From Paenibacillus senegalimassiliensis (lineage in GTDB: Bacteria > Bacillota > Bacilli > Paenibacillales > Paenibacillaceae): DNA of 64,000 bases. The notes beneath the pieces were generated by a model. It was not told the origin of the DNA. It did not search any database and saw only the letters and a program-made list of their open reading frames with translations. A program made the position numbers and the translations under genes. Below, piece by piece: positions 28,434 to 35,806 of this stretch. Each line of letters begins with the position of its first letter. The stretch's first letter is position 1. The stretch covers positions 1,798,001 to 1,862,000 of the forward strand of contig NZ_LN909046.1 of assembly GCF_001486585.1 (NCBI RefSeq), in the 5' to 3' direction.

Positions 28434-29297
28434 TCACCCTTTTACCCCGCCAACCGTTAAGCCCTCAATAAAATACCGCTGGAAGAACAGAAATAGCACC
28501 AGAATAGGCAATATCGCCATTACAGCCCCTGAGATTAGCGCTTCGTAATTATTCCCTAGCGGCGTAACGAAGGAAGCCAGCCCGATGGGAAGCGTAAATT
28601 GCTCCGTCGTTCGTAGTACAATTAACGGCCAGAGAAAGTTGTTCCAGCTATTCATGGCCTGCAGGATCGTAATAGCACCAAACGCTGGCGCCATCAGTGG
28701 CACCATGATACGAAAATAAATGCCATACTCCGAGCAGCCATCCATTCTCCCTGCATCCATGAAATCCTTCGGTAGCCCCAGGACAAATTGACGGAAGAAG
28801 AAAATCGGCAATGGTGCTACCACGAAGGGCAAAATCACTCCCCAGACTGTATTAATCAGCTTGAGCGTGATGGTCAGCTTGTACAGTGGCAATAGAATGA
28901 TCTCCACGGGAATCATCATAACGACCAGAACCAGCGTGAAGATCAGCGCCCGCCCTTTGAACCGATACATGCCAAGTCCATAGCCAACCATAGAGGATAA
29001 CAAGAGACTCAGCAAGGTGAATAGCAACGTAATGATGAGACTGTTCTTATACCAGCCGAAATAGTTCGCTGCGGCTCCTTCACCCATGAAGATGGTCTTA
29101 TAGTTATCGAGACTCATCAGAGGAACATCCAGTCGTACGTTCAGGCCATATCTGAACAACTCGGTGGCTGGCTTGAGCGAAGCCAGGAATAACGCATAGA
29201 GCGGAAAGAGCATCAAGATCGCCAGCAGGACAAAGAACAGCAGCATAGCTAGGGAAGAAGCGGTGATTCGGCGTTTTTTACCAGCCCATAACTGCAT
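28434..29297 (-). CDS. Sugar ABC importer permease, CUT1 MalG-like
   Basis: This 287-residue protein has about six helices, the loop KDFMDAGRMDGCSEYGIYFRIM and the terminal RYFIEGLTVGGVKG typical of MalG-like subunits. AAGGAGGAG lies before the ATG and overlaps the stop of the upstream permease gene. It is the last gene of a three-gene operon (binding protein, MalF-like, MalG-like) that ends before the tRNA. Confidence 0.92.
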   Translation of the reverse strand: MQLWAGKKRRITASSLAMLLFFVLLAILMLFPLYALFLASLKPATELFRYGLNVRLDVPLMSLDNYKTIFMGEGAAANYFGWYKNSLIITLLFTLLSLLLSSMVGYGLGMYRFKGRALIFTLVLVVMMIPVEIILLPLYKLTITLKLINTVWGVILPFVVAPLPIFFFRQFVLGLPKDFMDAGRMDGCSEYGIYFRIMVPLMAPAFGAITILQAMNSWNNFLWPLIVLRTTEQFTLPIGLASFVTPLGNNYEALISGAVMAILPILVLFLFFQRYFIEGLTVGGVKG

Positions 29298-29301
29298 ATG
29301 C

Positions 29302-30234
29302 CTACTCCTCCTTCCTGAACATGCCGGTCAAGGCCAATTGCACCATGCTGACGATAAGGGTAATGGCTAACAGGGTCAGGCCAATGGCGGAGCCGAAGCC
29401 AAGATTAAAATACTGAAAACCTTGCTGATAAATATAACCAACCATCGTCAACCCGATATTTTGAGGCGATGGCTTCCCCGCCCAGAGCATATAGCTCTCG
29501 GTAAACATGGCATAGCCGCCATAGATTGTAATCGTCACCACGTAAATAGTGATCGGCTTTAACAGGGGGACCGTGATGCTCCATAGTCTTCTCAGCTTGC
29601 CCGCTCCATCGATCTGGGCCGCCTCAACTAATTCACCGGGAATGCTCTGCAAGGCCGAGAGAAAATAAAGTACATTGATGCCCATCCACCGCCAGCCAGC
29701 TAATACTACCAACGCCACCATACCCAAGCTGGAGCTATACAGCCATTTCTGGCTGGGAAGGCCAAACCAATGGAGTATTGTGTTTAATAGCGCTCCATCC
29801 AATTCTCCAAAGATCAATCGAAAGATGACCCCTGCTACCACAACCGAGGTCAAAGCTGGGATAAACAGTGTGGATCTGAAAAAATGACTGAACACCATTC
29901 TCTTGGAATTTAAAAGCACGGCCAGCAGCATGGGGACAGGAATGAGCAGCAGCAACGTCCACAAAGTATATCGGCTGCTGTTGTATAATGCCGCCCCGAA
30001 GTCCTCATTCCATAAAGCTTTGTAATTGTCCAGTCCTACAAATGATACCTCTCCGGGCAGCACCTCCTGAAAGCTCATCACCCCGGCACTAACTAGCGGA
30101 TAGGCAAAAAACAGCACAAACGACAGAAGGAACGGAAATACGAATACGTAAGGGGCAATTTTCTGCGAATTGCCCCATTTTTTACGTGGCTCCTTCCGTA
30201 TCTTCCCCGGATTCAGCTCTCTTTCTAGCTGCAT
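29302..30234 (-). CDS. Sugar ABC importer permease, CUT1 MalF-like
   Basis: This 310-residue protein has a basic N-terminus, about six membrane helices and the EAA loop ELVEAAQIDGAGKLRRLWSI. FQEVLPGEVSFVGLDNYKAL is the usual periplasm-facing motif of the first permease. It lies 18 bases after the binding-protein gene and four bases before the second permease gene, so all three are probably one transcript. Confidence 0.92.
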   Translation of the reverse strand: MQLERELNPGKIRKEPRKKWGNSQKIAPYVFVFPFLLSFVLFFAYPLVSAGVMSFQEVLPGEVSFVGLDNYKALWNEDFGAALYNSSRYTLWTLLLLIPVPMLLAVLLNSKRMVFSHFFRSTLFIPALTSVVVAGVIFRLIFGELDGALLNTILHWFGLPSQKWLYSSSLGMVALVVLAGWRWMGINVLYFLSALQSIPGELVEAAQIDGAGKLRRLWSITVPLLKPITIYVVTITIYGGYAMFTESYMLWAGKPSPQNIGLTMVGYIYQQGFQYFNLGFGSAIGLTLLAITLIVSMVQLALTGMFRKEE

Positions 30235-30252
30235 GATCAGCCTCCTGCTCCT

Positions 30253-31611
30253 CTATTTCAAGCTGCTCTGAACTTCCTTCAACACCTGAGCCGGCTCCTT
30301 CATATTAATGAAAATTTCTGGCATCGCTTTGTTGCGAACGGCATCAAATACTTCCGGTGATCGCTCACGAATATGCACCGGTGCAATTTCATCCTTCACG
30401 CTAAGCAGTGTATCGAAAATATCATCCCCGAAATAATCCGTAAATTTGTTGGATTCCTTCATGGCCGGATCGCTCCACACATCGGTCCGAATCGGATCAA
30501 ATCCAAGCTGCTTCCATACTTGCAAGTTGCCTTCTTTGGACAACTTGGCGTAGGTCAGGAACTCCTTCATCAGCTCCGGATTGTTGGCCTGATTCGTAAT
30601 CGATGTGGCCGTGCCGCCCATGCCTGCCGAACGGTTGCCACCTTCCTCCCAGGCGGGCATTGGACGAATAATGATTTTGCCTGATAGGTCAGGGATATGA
30701 TCGGTGAAGCGGTTCATGAACCAGAAGGGCATAAAGACGGAAGCCGCGCTCCCGGAATTCATATAACCGAAATATTCCTCTGTATCATGGCCAGCACCGG
30801 GAGCTACCGCAGCGACTCCTTCCTTCACCAGCTTCTGAAAGAACTCCATCGTCTTGACATTGACCGAGGTATCAATCGTGACATTCCCATCGGCATCCAC
30901 CTGATCGGAACCCTGCTGGCTGATCGCAGGCCACCAGGACCAGTTCCCGTTGCCTTCAAACGTAATCATCGGCTTGCCTGTGCTTGCAAGCACTTGCTTC
31001 CCTGCACTCTCAAAATCAGCCCAAGTTGTAATATCATCCGGATTAACTCCGGCCGCATCCAGAATCTCCTTGTTGTAATACATCACCGTGGCTCCAACAT
31101 GATAGTCAATCCCATAGTACGTATCCTCTTTGCTGTAAATCTCCACTCTGGATTTGACGATATTACCTAGCTCAGGCTCGACAATGTCGTTCAGAGAAAC
31201 AAGCTGTGGCGTGCCTTTCATAAAGTTCGGGAACTTGCTCTGCTCGATATCCACGAGATCTGGTGCTCCCACGCCCGACTGCAAGGCAACCAGAAGCTTG
31301 GTATGCATATCATCATAGGGAATCGTCGTCGCTTCAAGCTCAATGGCCTTATCCGGGTAAGCCTTATTCCAACTGTCCGCCATACTCTCATAGAACCGTT
31401 GATGCGCATCTACAAACGTCCAGAAGACTACCTTCTGTGCTTCGCCACCCGTGGCAGTACCATTGCCGTCTGTCTTCGCGGCGTTACCTTCATTTTGCTT
31501 CGGCTCCGTCCCCGACGAGGATGGATTATCTGTATTTGCTCCTCCGCAGCCGCTGAGCCCCATGACCATAATCAGCATCAAAACCATTGCACCCATCAAA
31601 GCCTTCTTCAT
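30253..31611 (-). CDS. Extracellular sugar-binding lipoprotein, family 1
   Basis: This 452-residue protein starts at the ATG at 31611, eight bases from AAGGAGG; a TTG one codon earlier is an alternative. The signal ends in GLSGC, with the lipidated cysteine at residue 22. The mature protein matches family 1 sugar-binding proteins (VVFWTFVDAHQRFYESM, YDDMHTKLLVALQSG, MYYNKEILDAAGV). It heads the third importer, divergent from an AraC regulator. The ligand is unknown. Confidence 0.9.
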   Translation of the reverse strand: MKKALMGAMVLMLIMVMGLSGCGGANTDNPSSSGTEPKQNEGNAAKTDGNGTATGGEAQKVVFWTFVDAHQRFYESMADSWNKAYPDKAIELEATTIPYDDMHTKLLVALQSGVGAPDLVDIEQSKFPNFMKGTPQLVSLNDIVEPELGNIVKSRVEIYSKEDTYYGIDYHVGATVMYYNKEILDAAGVNPDDITTWADFESAGKQVLASTGKPMITFEGNGNWSWWPAISQQGSDQVDADGNVTIDTSVNVKTMEFFQKLVKEGVAAVAPGAGHDTEEYFGYMNSGSAASVFMPFWFMNRFTDHIPDLSGKIIIRPMPAWEEGGNRSAGMGGTATSITNQANNPELMKEFLTYAKLSKEGNLQVWKQLGFDPIRTDVWSDPAMKESNKFTDYFGDDIFDTLLSVKDEIAPVHIRERSPEVFDAVRNKAMPEIFINMKEPAQVLKEVQSSLK

Positions 31612-31652
31612 CAAGTTCTCCTCCTTGACTTCTAAATGCCGCGTTCACCCCA

Positions 31653-31687
31653 ATTATATTTTCTCAACATTGGAGTAAGCGCTTTAA
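31653..31687 (-). promoter_or_regulatory. -10 element and cre-like site of the third importer operon
   Basis: On the minus strand a TATAAT -10 element lies at 31653-31658 with only a weak -35, suggesting activator dependence. The cre-like AGTAAGCGCTTTAA at 31674-31687 matches 12 of 14 positions of TGWAANCGNTNWCA and covers the -35 region, so CcpA repression is plausible. Confidence 0.5.
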
Positions 31688-31773
31688 TTACATTAAAGCA
31701 TGTTGTATTCTAATAAAAAACGGAGGTTTACAACCTGATTTTTAATAATTTCAACCTGCTTGGAGGGTAACCT

Positions 31774-32664
31774 GTGAACTCATCCATCTTGCATTTCATT
31801 TCTCCGCCCATTCCCTATTTCGTGGATTGCGGTCATGCTTCTTACGATGAAGGTGACCACCATATTAACCGCAACTGTATCGGCGTGTTCGACCTGATTG
31901 TTGTGATCAAGGGCATGCTTCCCGTGGCGGAGGACGGTCAGTGCTGGGAGGTGCATGAAGGGGAATTTCTAATTCTGCGTCCCGATGGACATCATTATGG
32001 CGCCGCTCCCTGCCAGGAGGAGACAAAGATCATCTGGATTCATTTCCAGACCTTCGGCAGTTGGAACGAATGCCATTCGATGGATGATTGTCTGGAAGGA
32101 CAAGCCCAATTGATTGAAAATCATAAGCAGAAAGCCTTCGTAAATCATGCCGATGTCTGCTCGATCTTCCTTCCCAAGCACAGGATAATCGCTCCCAAGG
32201 CCATGGAGGTACTCGATTTGTTCTTCGCCCAGGAGCATGAACCGCAATCGTTGCGTAACTGGAACAGACAGGCCTCCTTTCAACGCTTTCTCCAGCATCT
32301 CGACCGTGATCTGGCCTCTCCTTCCGATGCCACGGCCATTCAATTAGCCGAACAAATCGAGCTCTTCATCCGCCACAATTACACCCGTAACATTACGAAT
32401 TCCCTACTTAGAGATGAACTGAACTATCACCCGAATTATTTGGCCAAAAGTATGCTCAAGGCCTATGGAATGACACCTATCGCTTATCTGCAAAATTATC
32501 GAATCGAGCAGGCCAAGCGGTTACTGCTACAGACCTCCTGGTCCGTTGCCCGCATCGCGGAGGAGGTTGGCTTCCACCACGTCTCCCACTTCTCTTCCTG
32601 CTTCTCGCGGAAAGAGGGGTTATCTCCAACCGGCTTCCGCAGCAAATTTATCCGGGAGCGTTAA
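31774..32664 (+). CDS. AraC-family transcriptional regulator with cupin-like sensor domain
   Basis: This 296-residue regulator starts at GTG with TTGGAGGG upstream. The N-terminal cupin-like ligand domain (FDLIVVIKGMLPVAEDG, EGEFLILRPDGHHYG) is followed by two C-terminal HTH motifs (LLRDELNYHPNYLAKSML; VARIAEEVGFHHVSHFSSCF). It is divergent from the third importer operon and probably activates it on sugar binding. It is a soluble one-component regulator, unlike the membrane AraC protein at 3784-6117. Confidence 0.9.
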   Translation: MNSSILHFISPPIPYFVDCGHASYDEGDHHINRNCIGVFDLIVVIKGMLPVAEDGQCWEVHEGEFLILRPDGHHYGAAPCQEETKIIWIHFQTFGSWNECHSMDDCLEGQAQLIENHKQKAFVNHADVCSIFLPKHRIIAPKAMEVLDLFFAQEHEPQSLRNWNRQASFQRFLQHLDRDLASPSDATAIQLAEQIELFIRHNYTRNITNSLLRDELNYHPNYLAKSMLKAYGMTPIAYLQNYRIEQAKRLLLQTSWSVARIAEEVGFHHVSHFSSCFSRKEGLSPTGFRSKFIRER

Positions 32665-32711
32665 CCACGTTCGCAAGCCGCCGCATCCAGCTTATTCCAT
32701 AAGCCATCCCC

Positions 32712-32741
32712 TTGATAAATACAGCAAAACAGGAGTATGAT
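32712..32741 (+). promoter_or_regulatory. Sigma-A promoter of the 32778 hypothetical gene
   Basis: TTGATA (32712-32717) and TATGAT (32736-32741) are 18 bases apart, about 37 bases before the start codon of the next gene. Confidence 0.5.
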
Positions 32742-32777
32742 AAGAACATAAGTTCGCATTTTAAGGGGTGTTGATGC

Positions 32778-33176
32778 ATGGCCGTTCCCGGTCTACACGA
32801 AGATGATTTGGCCTTAATCAAGAGTGCACTGTTGCTTGAATGCTTACAGCGCATATTTCAACGGGATGCTCGGGTCCTGGAGCAAAGTGGGGTGCTCAAA
32901 AGTCCGGATGTCTATGTTGATTTTATTCGCCACGGGGAGAGCCGGGCATCCGTTGTACTGGCGGAAATCCACGGTCAATTCCGGCAACGGAACATCGAAA
33001 TTTATCGAATTAGTCAGGATGAGCACGGTATTCGGGCGGAGTATCGCTGCCGGGGCTTCCATGGCAAGATGAACATCTTCTGGTCTGCGCTTCAGCAGGA
33101 GGTATCCGAGCGAATGCGAGCTTACCTGAGCGGCAGCGGGGAAACCCCTACGCGGTCCAGAGCCAGGCGCACATAG
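32778..33176 (+). CDS. Conserved-looking hypothetical protein
   Basis: This 132-residue soluble protein has AAGGGGTG before its ATG and its own promoter-like hexamers. No family was recognised. Composition is ordinary for a folded protein, with amphipathic segments (DDLALIKSALLLECLQRIFQ), a strand-rich middle (VYVDFIRHGESRASVVLAEI) and a basic C-terminus (RSRARRT). No membrane helix or catalytic motif was noted. Overlapping frames on both strands lack comparable start signals. Confidence 0.65.
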   Translation: MAVPGLHEDDLALIKSALLLECLQRIFQRDARVLEQSGVLKSPDVYVDFIRHGESRASVVLAEIHGQFRQRNIEIYRISQDEHGIRAEYRCRGFHGKMNIFWSALQQEVSERMRAYLSGSGETPTRSRARRT

Positions 33177-33238
33177 CAAAGGGAGCCTCCCTATTGGAGA
33201 CTCCCTGCTCACTTCGGCATAATTCTGCTTACGCCAAT

Positions 33239-33463
33239 TTATTCGTTCAGACCTTCCATAGAAGCCCGGGGCTCCCTAGAAGGCTGGTAAATATAATTAC
33301 GATCCAGCTTAACTACGTTGCGGTTCGGTCTGCGAATCAGCACATGAGTATCATCCCAGGCTACGACTACGCCCCGAATATCATTACTCTCGATGCCATC
33401 ACGCACCACCCGCACCTTCTCGCCGGACAATCGATACTGATCCAACTGCTCGTCCGAAATCAT
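33239..33463 (-). CDS. Small conserved-looking protein with SH3-like strand pattern
   Basis: This 74-residue protein has GGGAGGT eight bases before its ATG. The core GEKVRVVRDGIESNDIRGVV, followed by AWDDTHVLIRRPNRNVVKL, reads as a small beta-barrel of the kind used for RNA or protein binding; this fold guess is weak. It lies 30 bases downstream of the terminator hairpin that follows the 33563-33895 gene. Function is unknown. Confidence 0.7.
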   Translation of the reverse strand: MISDEQLDQYRLSGEKVRVVRDGIESNDIRGVVVAWDDTHVLIRRPNRNVVKLDRNYIYQPSREPRASMEGLNE

Positions 33464-33492
33464 GGAACGTTACCTCCCAACTATCCAATCAA

Positions 33493-33524
33493 AAGACTCC
33501 GATGGTCAGACCAGGCGGAGTCTT
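33493..33524 (-). terminator. Rho-independent terminator after the 33563-33895 gene
   Basis: AAGACTCCG and CGGAGTCTT form a perfect 9-base-pair stem followed on the minus strand by a short T run. Confidence 0.75.
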
Positions 33525-33562
33525 CCTATACTGCTATTTACTTGACCACACTAGAGGTAGTG

Positions 33563-33895
33563 TTAACGCGAAGCATGTTCCTTGCTATCATTAGTCTCAA
33601 ACCAGAAATCAAGCACCTTGGCCGACATCACTCGTTGCTCCAGATACCCCACCTGTTGCGGACTGAACTCTTCCTTCCAGGGTACATCAAGCTCTTGGCA
33701 CAGCCCTGCTATCGTTAATAATTCCGACCATGCGACATAGCGTTTGTACCAGAAAAACTGGGGATGTTCAAGCATATAGGGATAAAGGTCATCAAACTCC
33801 GTATGTTTACAATCCAGAGCACGTTCAAACGTAATCTTTGCCTCGGACAATTTCGTCAGAAAAAACGCTGCATCTACCGATAATTCTTTCCCCAT
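33563..33895 (-). CDS. Hypothetical soluble protein
   Basis: This 110-residue protein has GAGGAGG eight bases before the ATG. It is acidic and aromatic-rich (YPYMLEHPQFFWYKRYVAW, VLDFWFET) and predicted helical, without membrane segments or known motifs. It is downstream of xpt on the same strand with a 102-base gap, and ends at a good terminator. Function is unknown. Confidence 0.7.
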   Translation of the reverse strand: MGKELSVDAAFFLTKLSEAKITFERALDCKHTEFDDLYPYMLEHPQFFWYKRYVAWSELLTIAGLCQELDVPWKEEFSPQQVGYLEQRVMSAKVLDFWFETNDSKEHASR

Positions 33896-33997
33896 TCTTT
33901 AAGCCTCCTCTCCCTAGTAATCCCCATTATAGCGAAAAAACGCAGGCCTGCAAAGGATTAACCGTAAATTGGCGGTTTTTCCTTTACTCCCTGTTGC

Positions 33998-34570
33998 TCA
34001 ATCGGCAAACGTAATTTGTCCGCCCTCCAGCGAAGCAATACGCGCCAAAGTTTCCAAGCGAATTCCCTGATCCCGAATCGCCTGGGCTCCGGATTGAAAA
34101 CATTTCTCTACAATTATGCCTGCTCCCACCAACTCGGCGCCAGCACGGCTAATAATCTTGATCAGCCCTCGTGCAGCATCGCCATTGGCGATGATATCGT
34201 CGATGAACAGCACCTTGTCAGTCTCCGCAATAAATTCTCGTGACACCAGAATGTCCGTAACAATACCCTTGGTGAATGAAGGGACCCGCTCGCATAGCAT
34301 GTCCGCCTCTGCCAGCAGCGTCTTCTTCCGCCGGGCAAAAACCAGTGGCACACCTAATTCATAAGCCGTTGCAAATGCCACGGCGATCCCTGACGACTCC
34401 ACCGTAATGACTCGGGTAACGCCGCTGTCGGCAAAGCGCTTGGCAAACTCTTTGCCCATTTGCATCGTAAGTTCAGGGTCTACCTGATGATTAATCAATC
34501 CGTCCAATTTCAGTACCTGGTCCGAAACAATGACGCCTTGCTGGACGATCTTTTGTTTTAATAGCTCCAT
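33998..34570 (-). CDS. xpt: Xanthine phosphoribosyltransferase
   Basis: This 190-residue enzyme converts xanthine and PRPP to XMP in purine salvage. The ATG at 34570 follows TTTGGAGGAAAAGG. The PRPP-binding loop VLFIDDIIANGDAARGL lies at about 120-136, and the N-terminal MELLKQKIVQQGVIVSDQVLKLDGLINHQ segment is diagnostic of Xpt. In Bacillus xpt is usually under a guanine riboswitch and paired with pbuX. Here no purine aptamer is visible in the 176-base leader, and the divergent neighbour is a YkvI-like transporter instead. Confidence 0.93.
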   Translation of the reverse strand: MELLKQKIVQQGVIVSDQVLKLDGLINHQVDPELTMQMGKEFAKRFADSGVTRVITVESSGIAVAFATAYELGVPLVFARRKKTLLAEADMLCERVPSFTKGIVTDILVSREFIAETDKVLFIDDIIANGDAARGLIKIISRAGAELVGAGIIVEKCFQSGAQAIRDQGIRLETLARIASLEGGQITFAD

Positions 34571-34598
34571 ACCTTTTCCTCCAAAGATCATTTTTCTA

Positions 34599-34671
34599 TA
34601 GCGAAAGCTCAGCCAAGTCAGCGTGACAAGCGTATTTCATGTCCTACGGCTGGCTTGTTCAGCTATCGCTA
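34599..34671. repeat. Long imperfect stem-loop in the xpt leader
   Basis: TAGCGA pairs with TCGCTA, AGCT with AGCT, and CAAGTCAGC with GCTGGCTTG (one G-T pair), giving about 19 paired positions with small internal loops. Inside, GACA faces TGTC. The hairpin lies 29 bases upstream of the xpt start, between it and a 22-base palindrome. No known riboswitch consensus was recognised. Confidence 0.55.
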
Positions 34672-34708
34672 CAGGTTTTAAGTCATGTCCCGTTCCTGGA
34701 CAACATAC

Positions 34709-34730
34709 CTTGTACTATATATAGCACAAG
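34709..34730. promoter_or_regulatory. Near-perfect 22-base palindrome between xpt and the YkvI-like gene
   Basis: The sequence CTTGT-A-CTATATATAG-C-ACAAG is symmetric except for one base pair. It contains TATATA and overlaps likely -10 regions on both strands: TGGACA at 34697-34702 lies 17 bases from TATAGC on the plus strand. It looks like an operator for a dimeric regulator of one or both divergent genes. Confidence 0.5.
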
Positions 34731-34746
34731 AGCCGGGGGGAAAACC

Positions 34747-35787
34747 ATGAAAAATGCCGTGAAAATTTTGCAAATTGCATTCACTTATATTGGCACCGTC
34801 GTTGGAGCAGGCTTTGCGACGGGACAAGAGATCCTGCAATTTTTCACCCGATACGGCAAATGGGGAGTATTGACCATCATGCTCTCCACGGTCTTGTTCA
34901 TCTGGCTGGGTACGAAAATGATGCTGCTCGCCCGCGACATCAAGGCTGTATCCTACGAGGACTTGAACCGCAAACTGTTTGGCGAACGCATCGGCAGGAC
35001 GCTAAGCCTGTTCACTCTTATTGTCTTGATCGGTGTCAATAGCGTGATGCTGGCCGGGGCCGGCTCCGTCTTCATGGAGCATTTGGGGCTTCATTATCAG
35101 ACAGGCCTGTGGATTACGCTGATTTGTACCTACTTGCTGCTGGGCAGAGGCATTCAGGGAGTCCTTCAGCTTAATTCCGTCGTGGTGCCGATGATGTTGC
35201 TCCTCTCCCTGGCCATTATCTTCAATACAGCCGGCTCACCGGGGGCAACCCGGTTTCTGACGCTGGATACCGATAGTACCATGGTAGCAGCATGGGCCGC
35301 ACCACTCATGTATTCGGCCTTCAACCTGTCGATGGCCCAGGCGGTGCTTGTTCCCATCGGAAGCCACACCGAGAACCGCCGGGTCATTGTCCTTGGCGGG
35401 GCGCTTGGAGGAGCCGGTGTCGGCTTTATGCTGATGGCGGGCCATTTTGCTTTATCGGCTTATATGCCAGGAATCGTCCAATACGAAATTCCTATGGGCA
35501 GCATTGCGCAGCAGCTTGGAACAACCATTCAGCTTATTTATGTGCTGCTGATTTTTATGGAAATATTCAGTACCTTTGTTGCCGATGTATACGGCGTCAC
35601 CCTGCAATTACAGCAACGCATCAAAGTTCCTCCCATGCTGATCTCCGTAACCATCTTGTGCATCTGTTATATGACCAGTCAGTTCGGCTTCAGTTCCCTG
35701 CTCACCGTACTGTATCCCGTATTCGGTCTATTCAGCCTGTTCTGGGCGCTGATGCTTGGCCTGTATCGGAGGCCCTCGCGGCCCTGA
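34747..35787 (+). CDS. YkvI-like integral membrane transporter
   Basis: This 346-residue protein starts at the ATG at 34747 with GGGGGGAAAACC upstream. About ten hydrophobic helices are visible. The first carries ILQIAFTYIGTVVGAGFATGQE, the glycine-rich broken-helix signature of LeuT-fold carriers and of the YkvI family. Transport substrate is not established for the family. It is divergent from xpt, and its end is 19 bases from the convergent YhaN-like gene. Confidence 0.82.
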   Translation: MKNAVKILQIAFTYIGTVVGAGFATGQEILQFFTRYGKWGVLTIMLSTVLFIWLGTKMMLLARDIKAVSYEDLNRKLFGERIGRTLSLFTLIVLIGVNSVMLAGAGSVFMEHLGLHYQTGLWITLICTYLLLGRGIQGVLQLNSVVVPMMLLLSLAIIFNTAGSPGATRFLTLDTDSTMVAAWAAPLMYSAFNLSMAQAVLVPIGSHTENRRVIVLGGALGGAGVGFMLMAGHFALSAYMPGIVQYEIPMGSIAQQLGTTIQLIYVLLIFMEIFSTFVADVYGVTLQLQQRIKVPPMLISVTILCICYMTSQFGFSSLLTVLYPVFGLFSLFWALMLGLYRRPSRP

Positions 35788-35806
35788 CTAAAATGACCTA
35801 TTATCC

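Noticed and set aside
33180..33206. Hairpin GGGAG-C-CTCC / GGAG-A-CTCCC between convergent small genes
   Set aside because: It has a central mismatch and no T tract on either side, so it is not listed as a terminator.
32824..33212. Alternative frames on both strands over the 132-residue hypothetical gene
   Set aside because: They lack ribosome sites; the frame at 32778 has AAGGGGTG and promoter hexamers upstream.
34571..34746. Purine riboswitch in the xpt leader
   Set aside because: The conserved aptamer core words were not found on the minus strand; only the unrelated long stem-loop is present.
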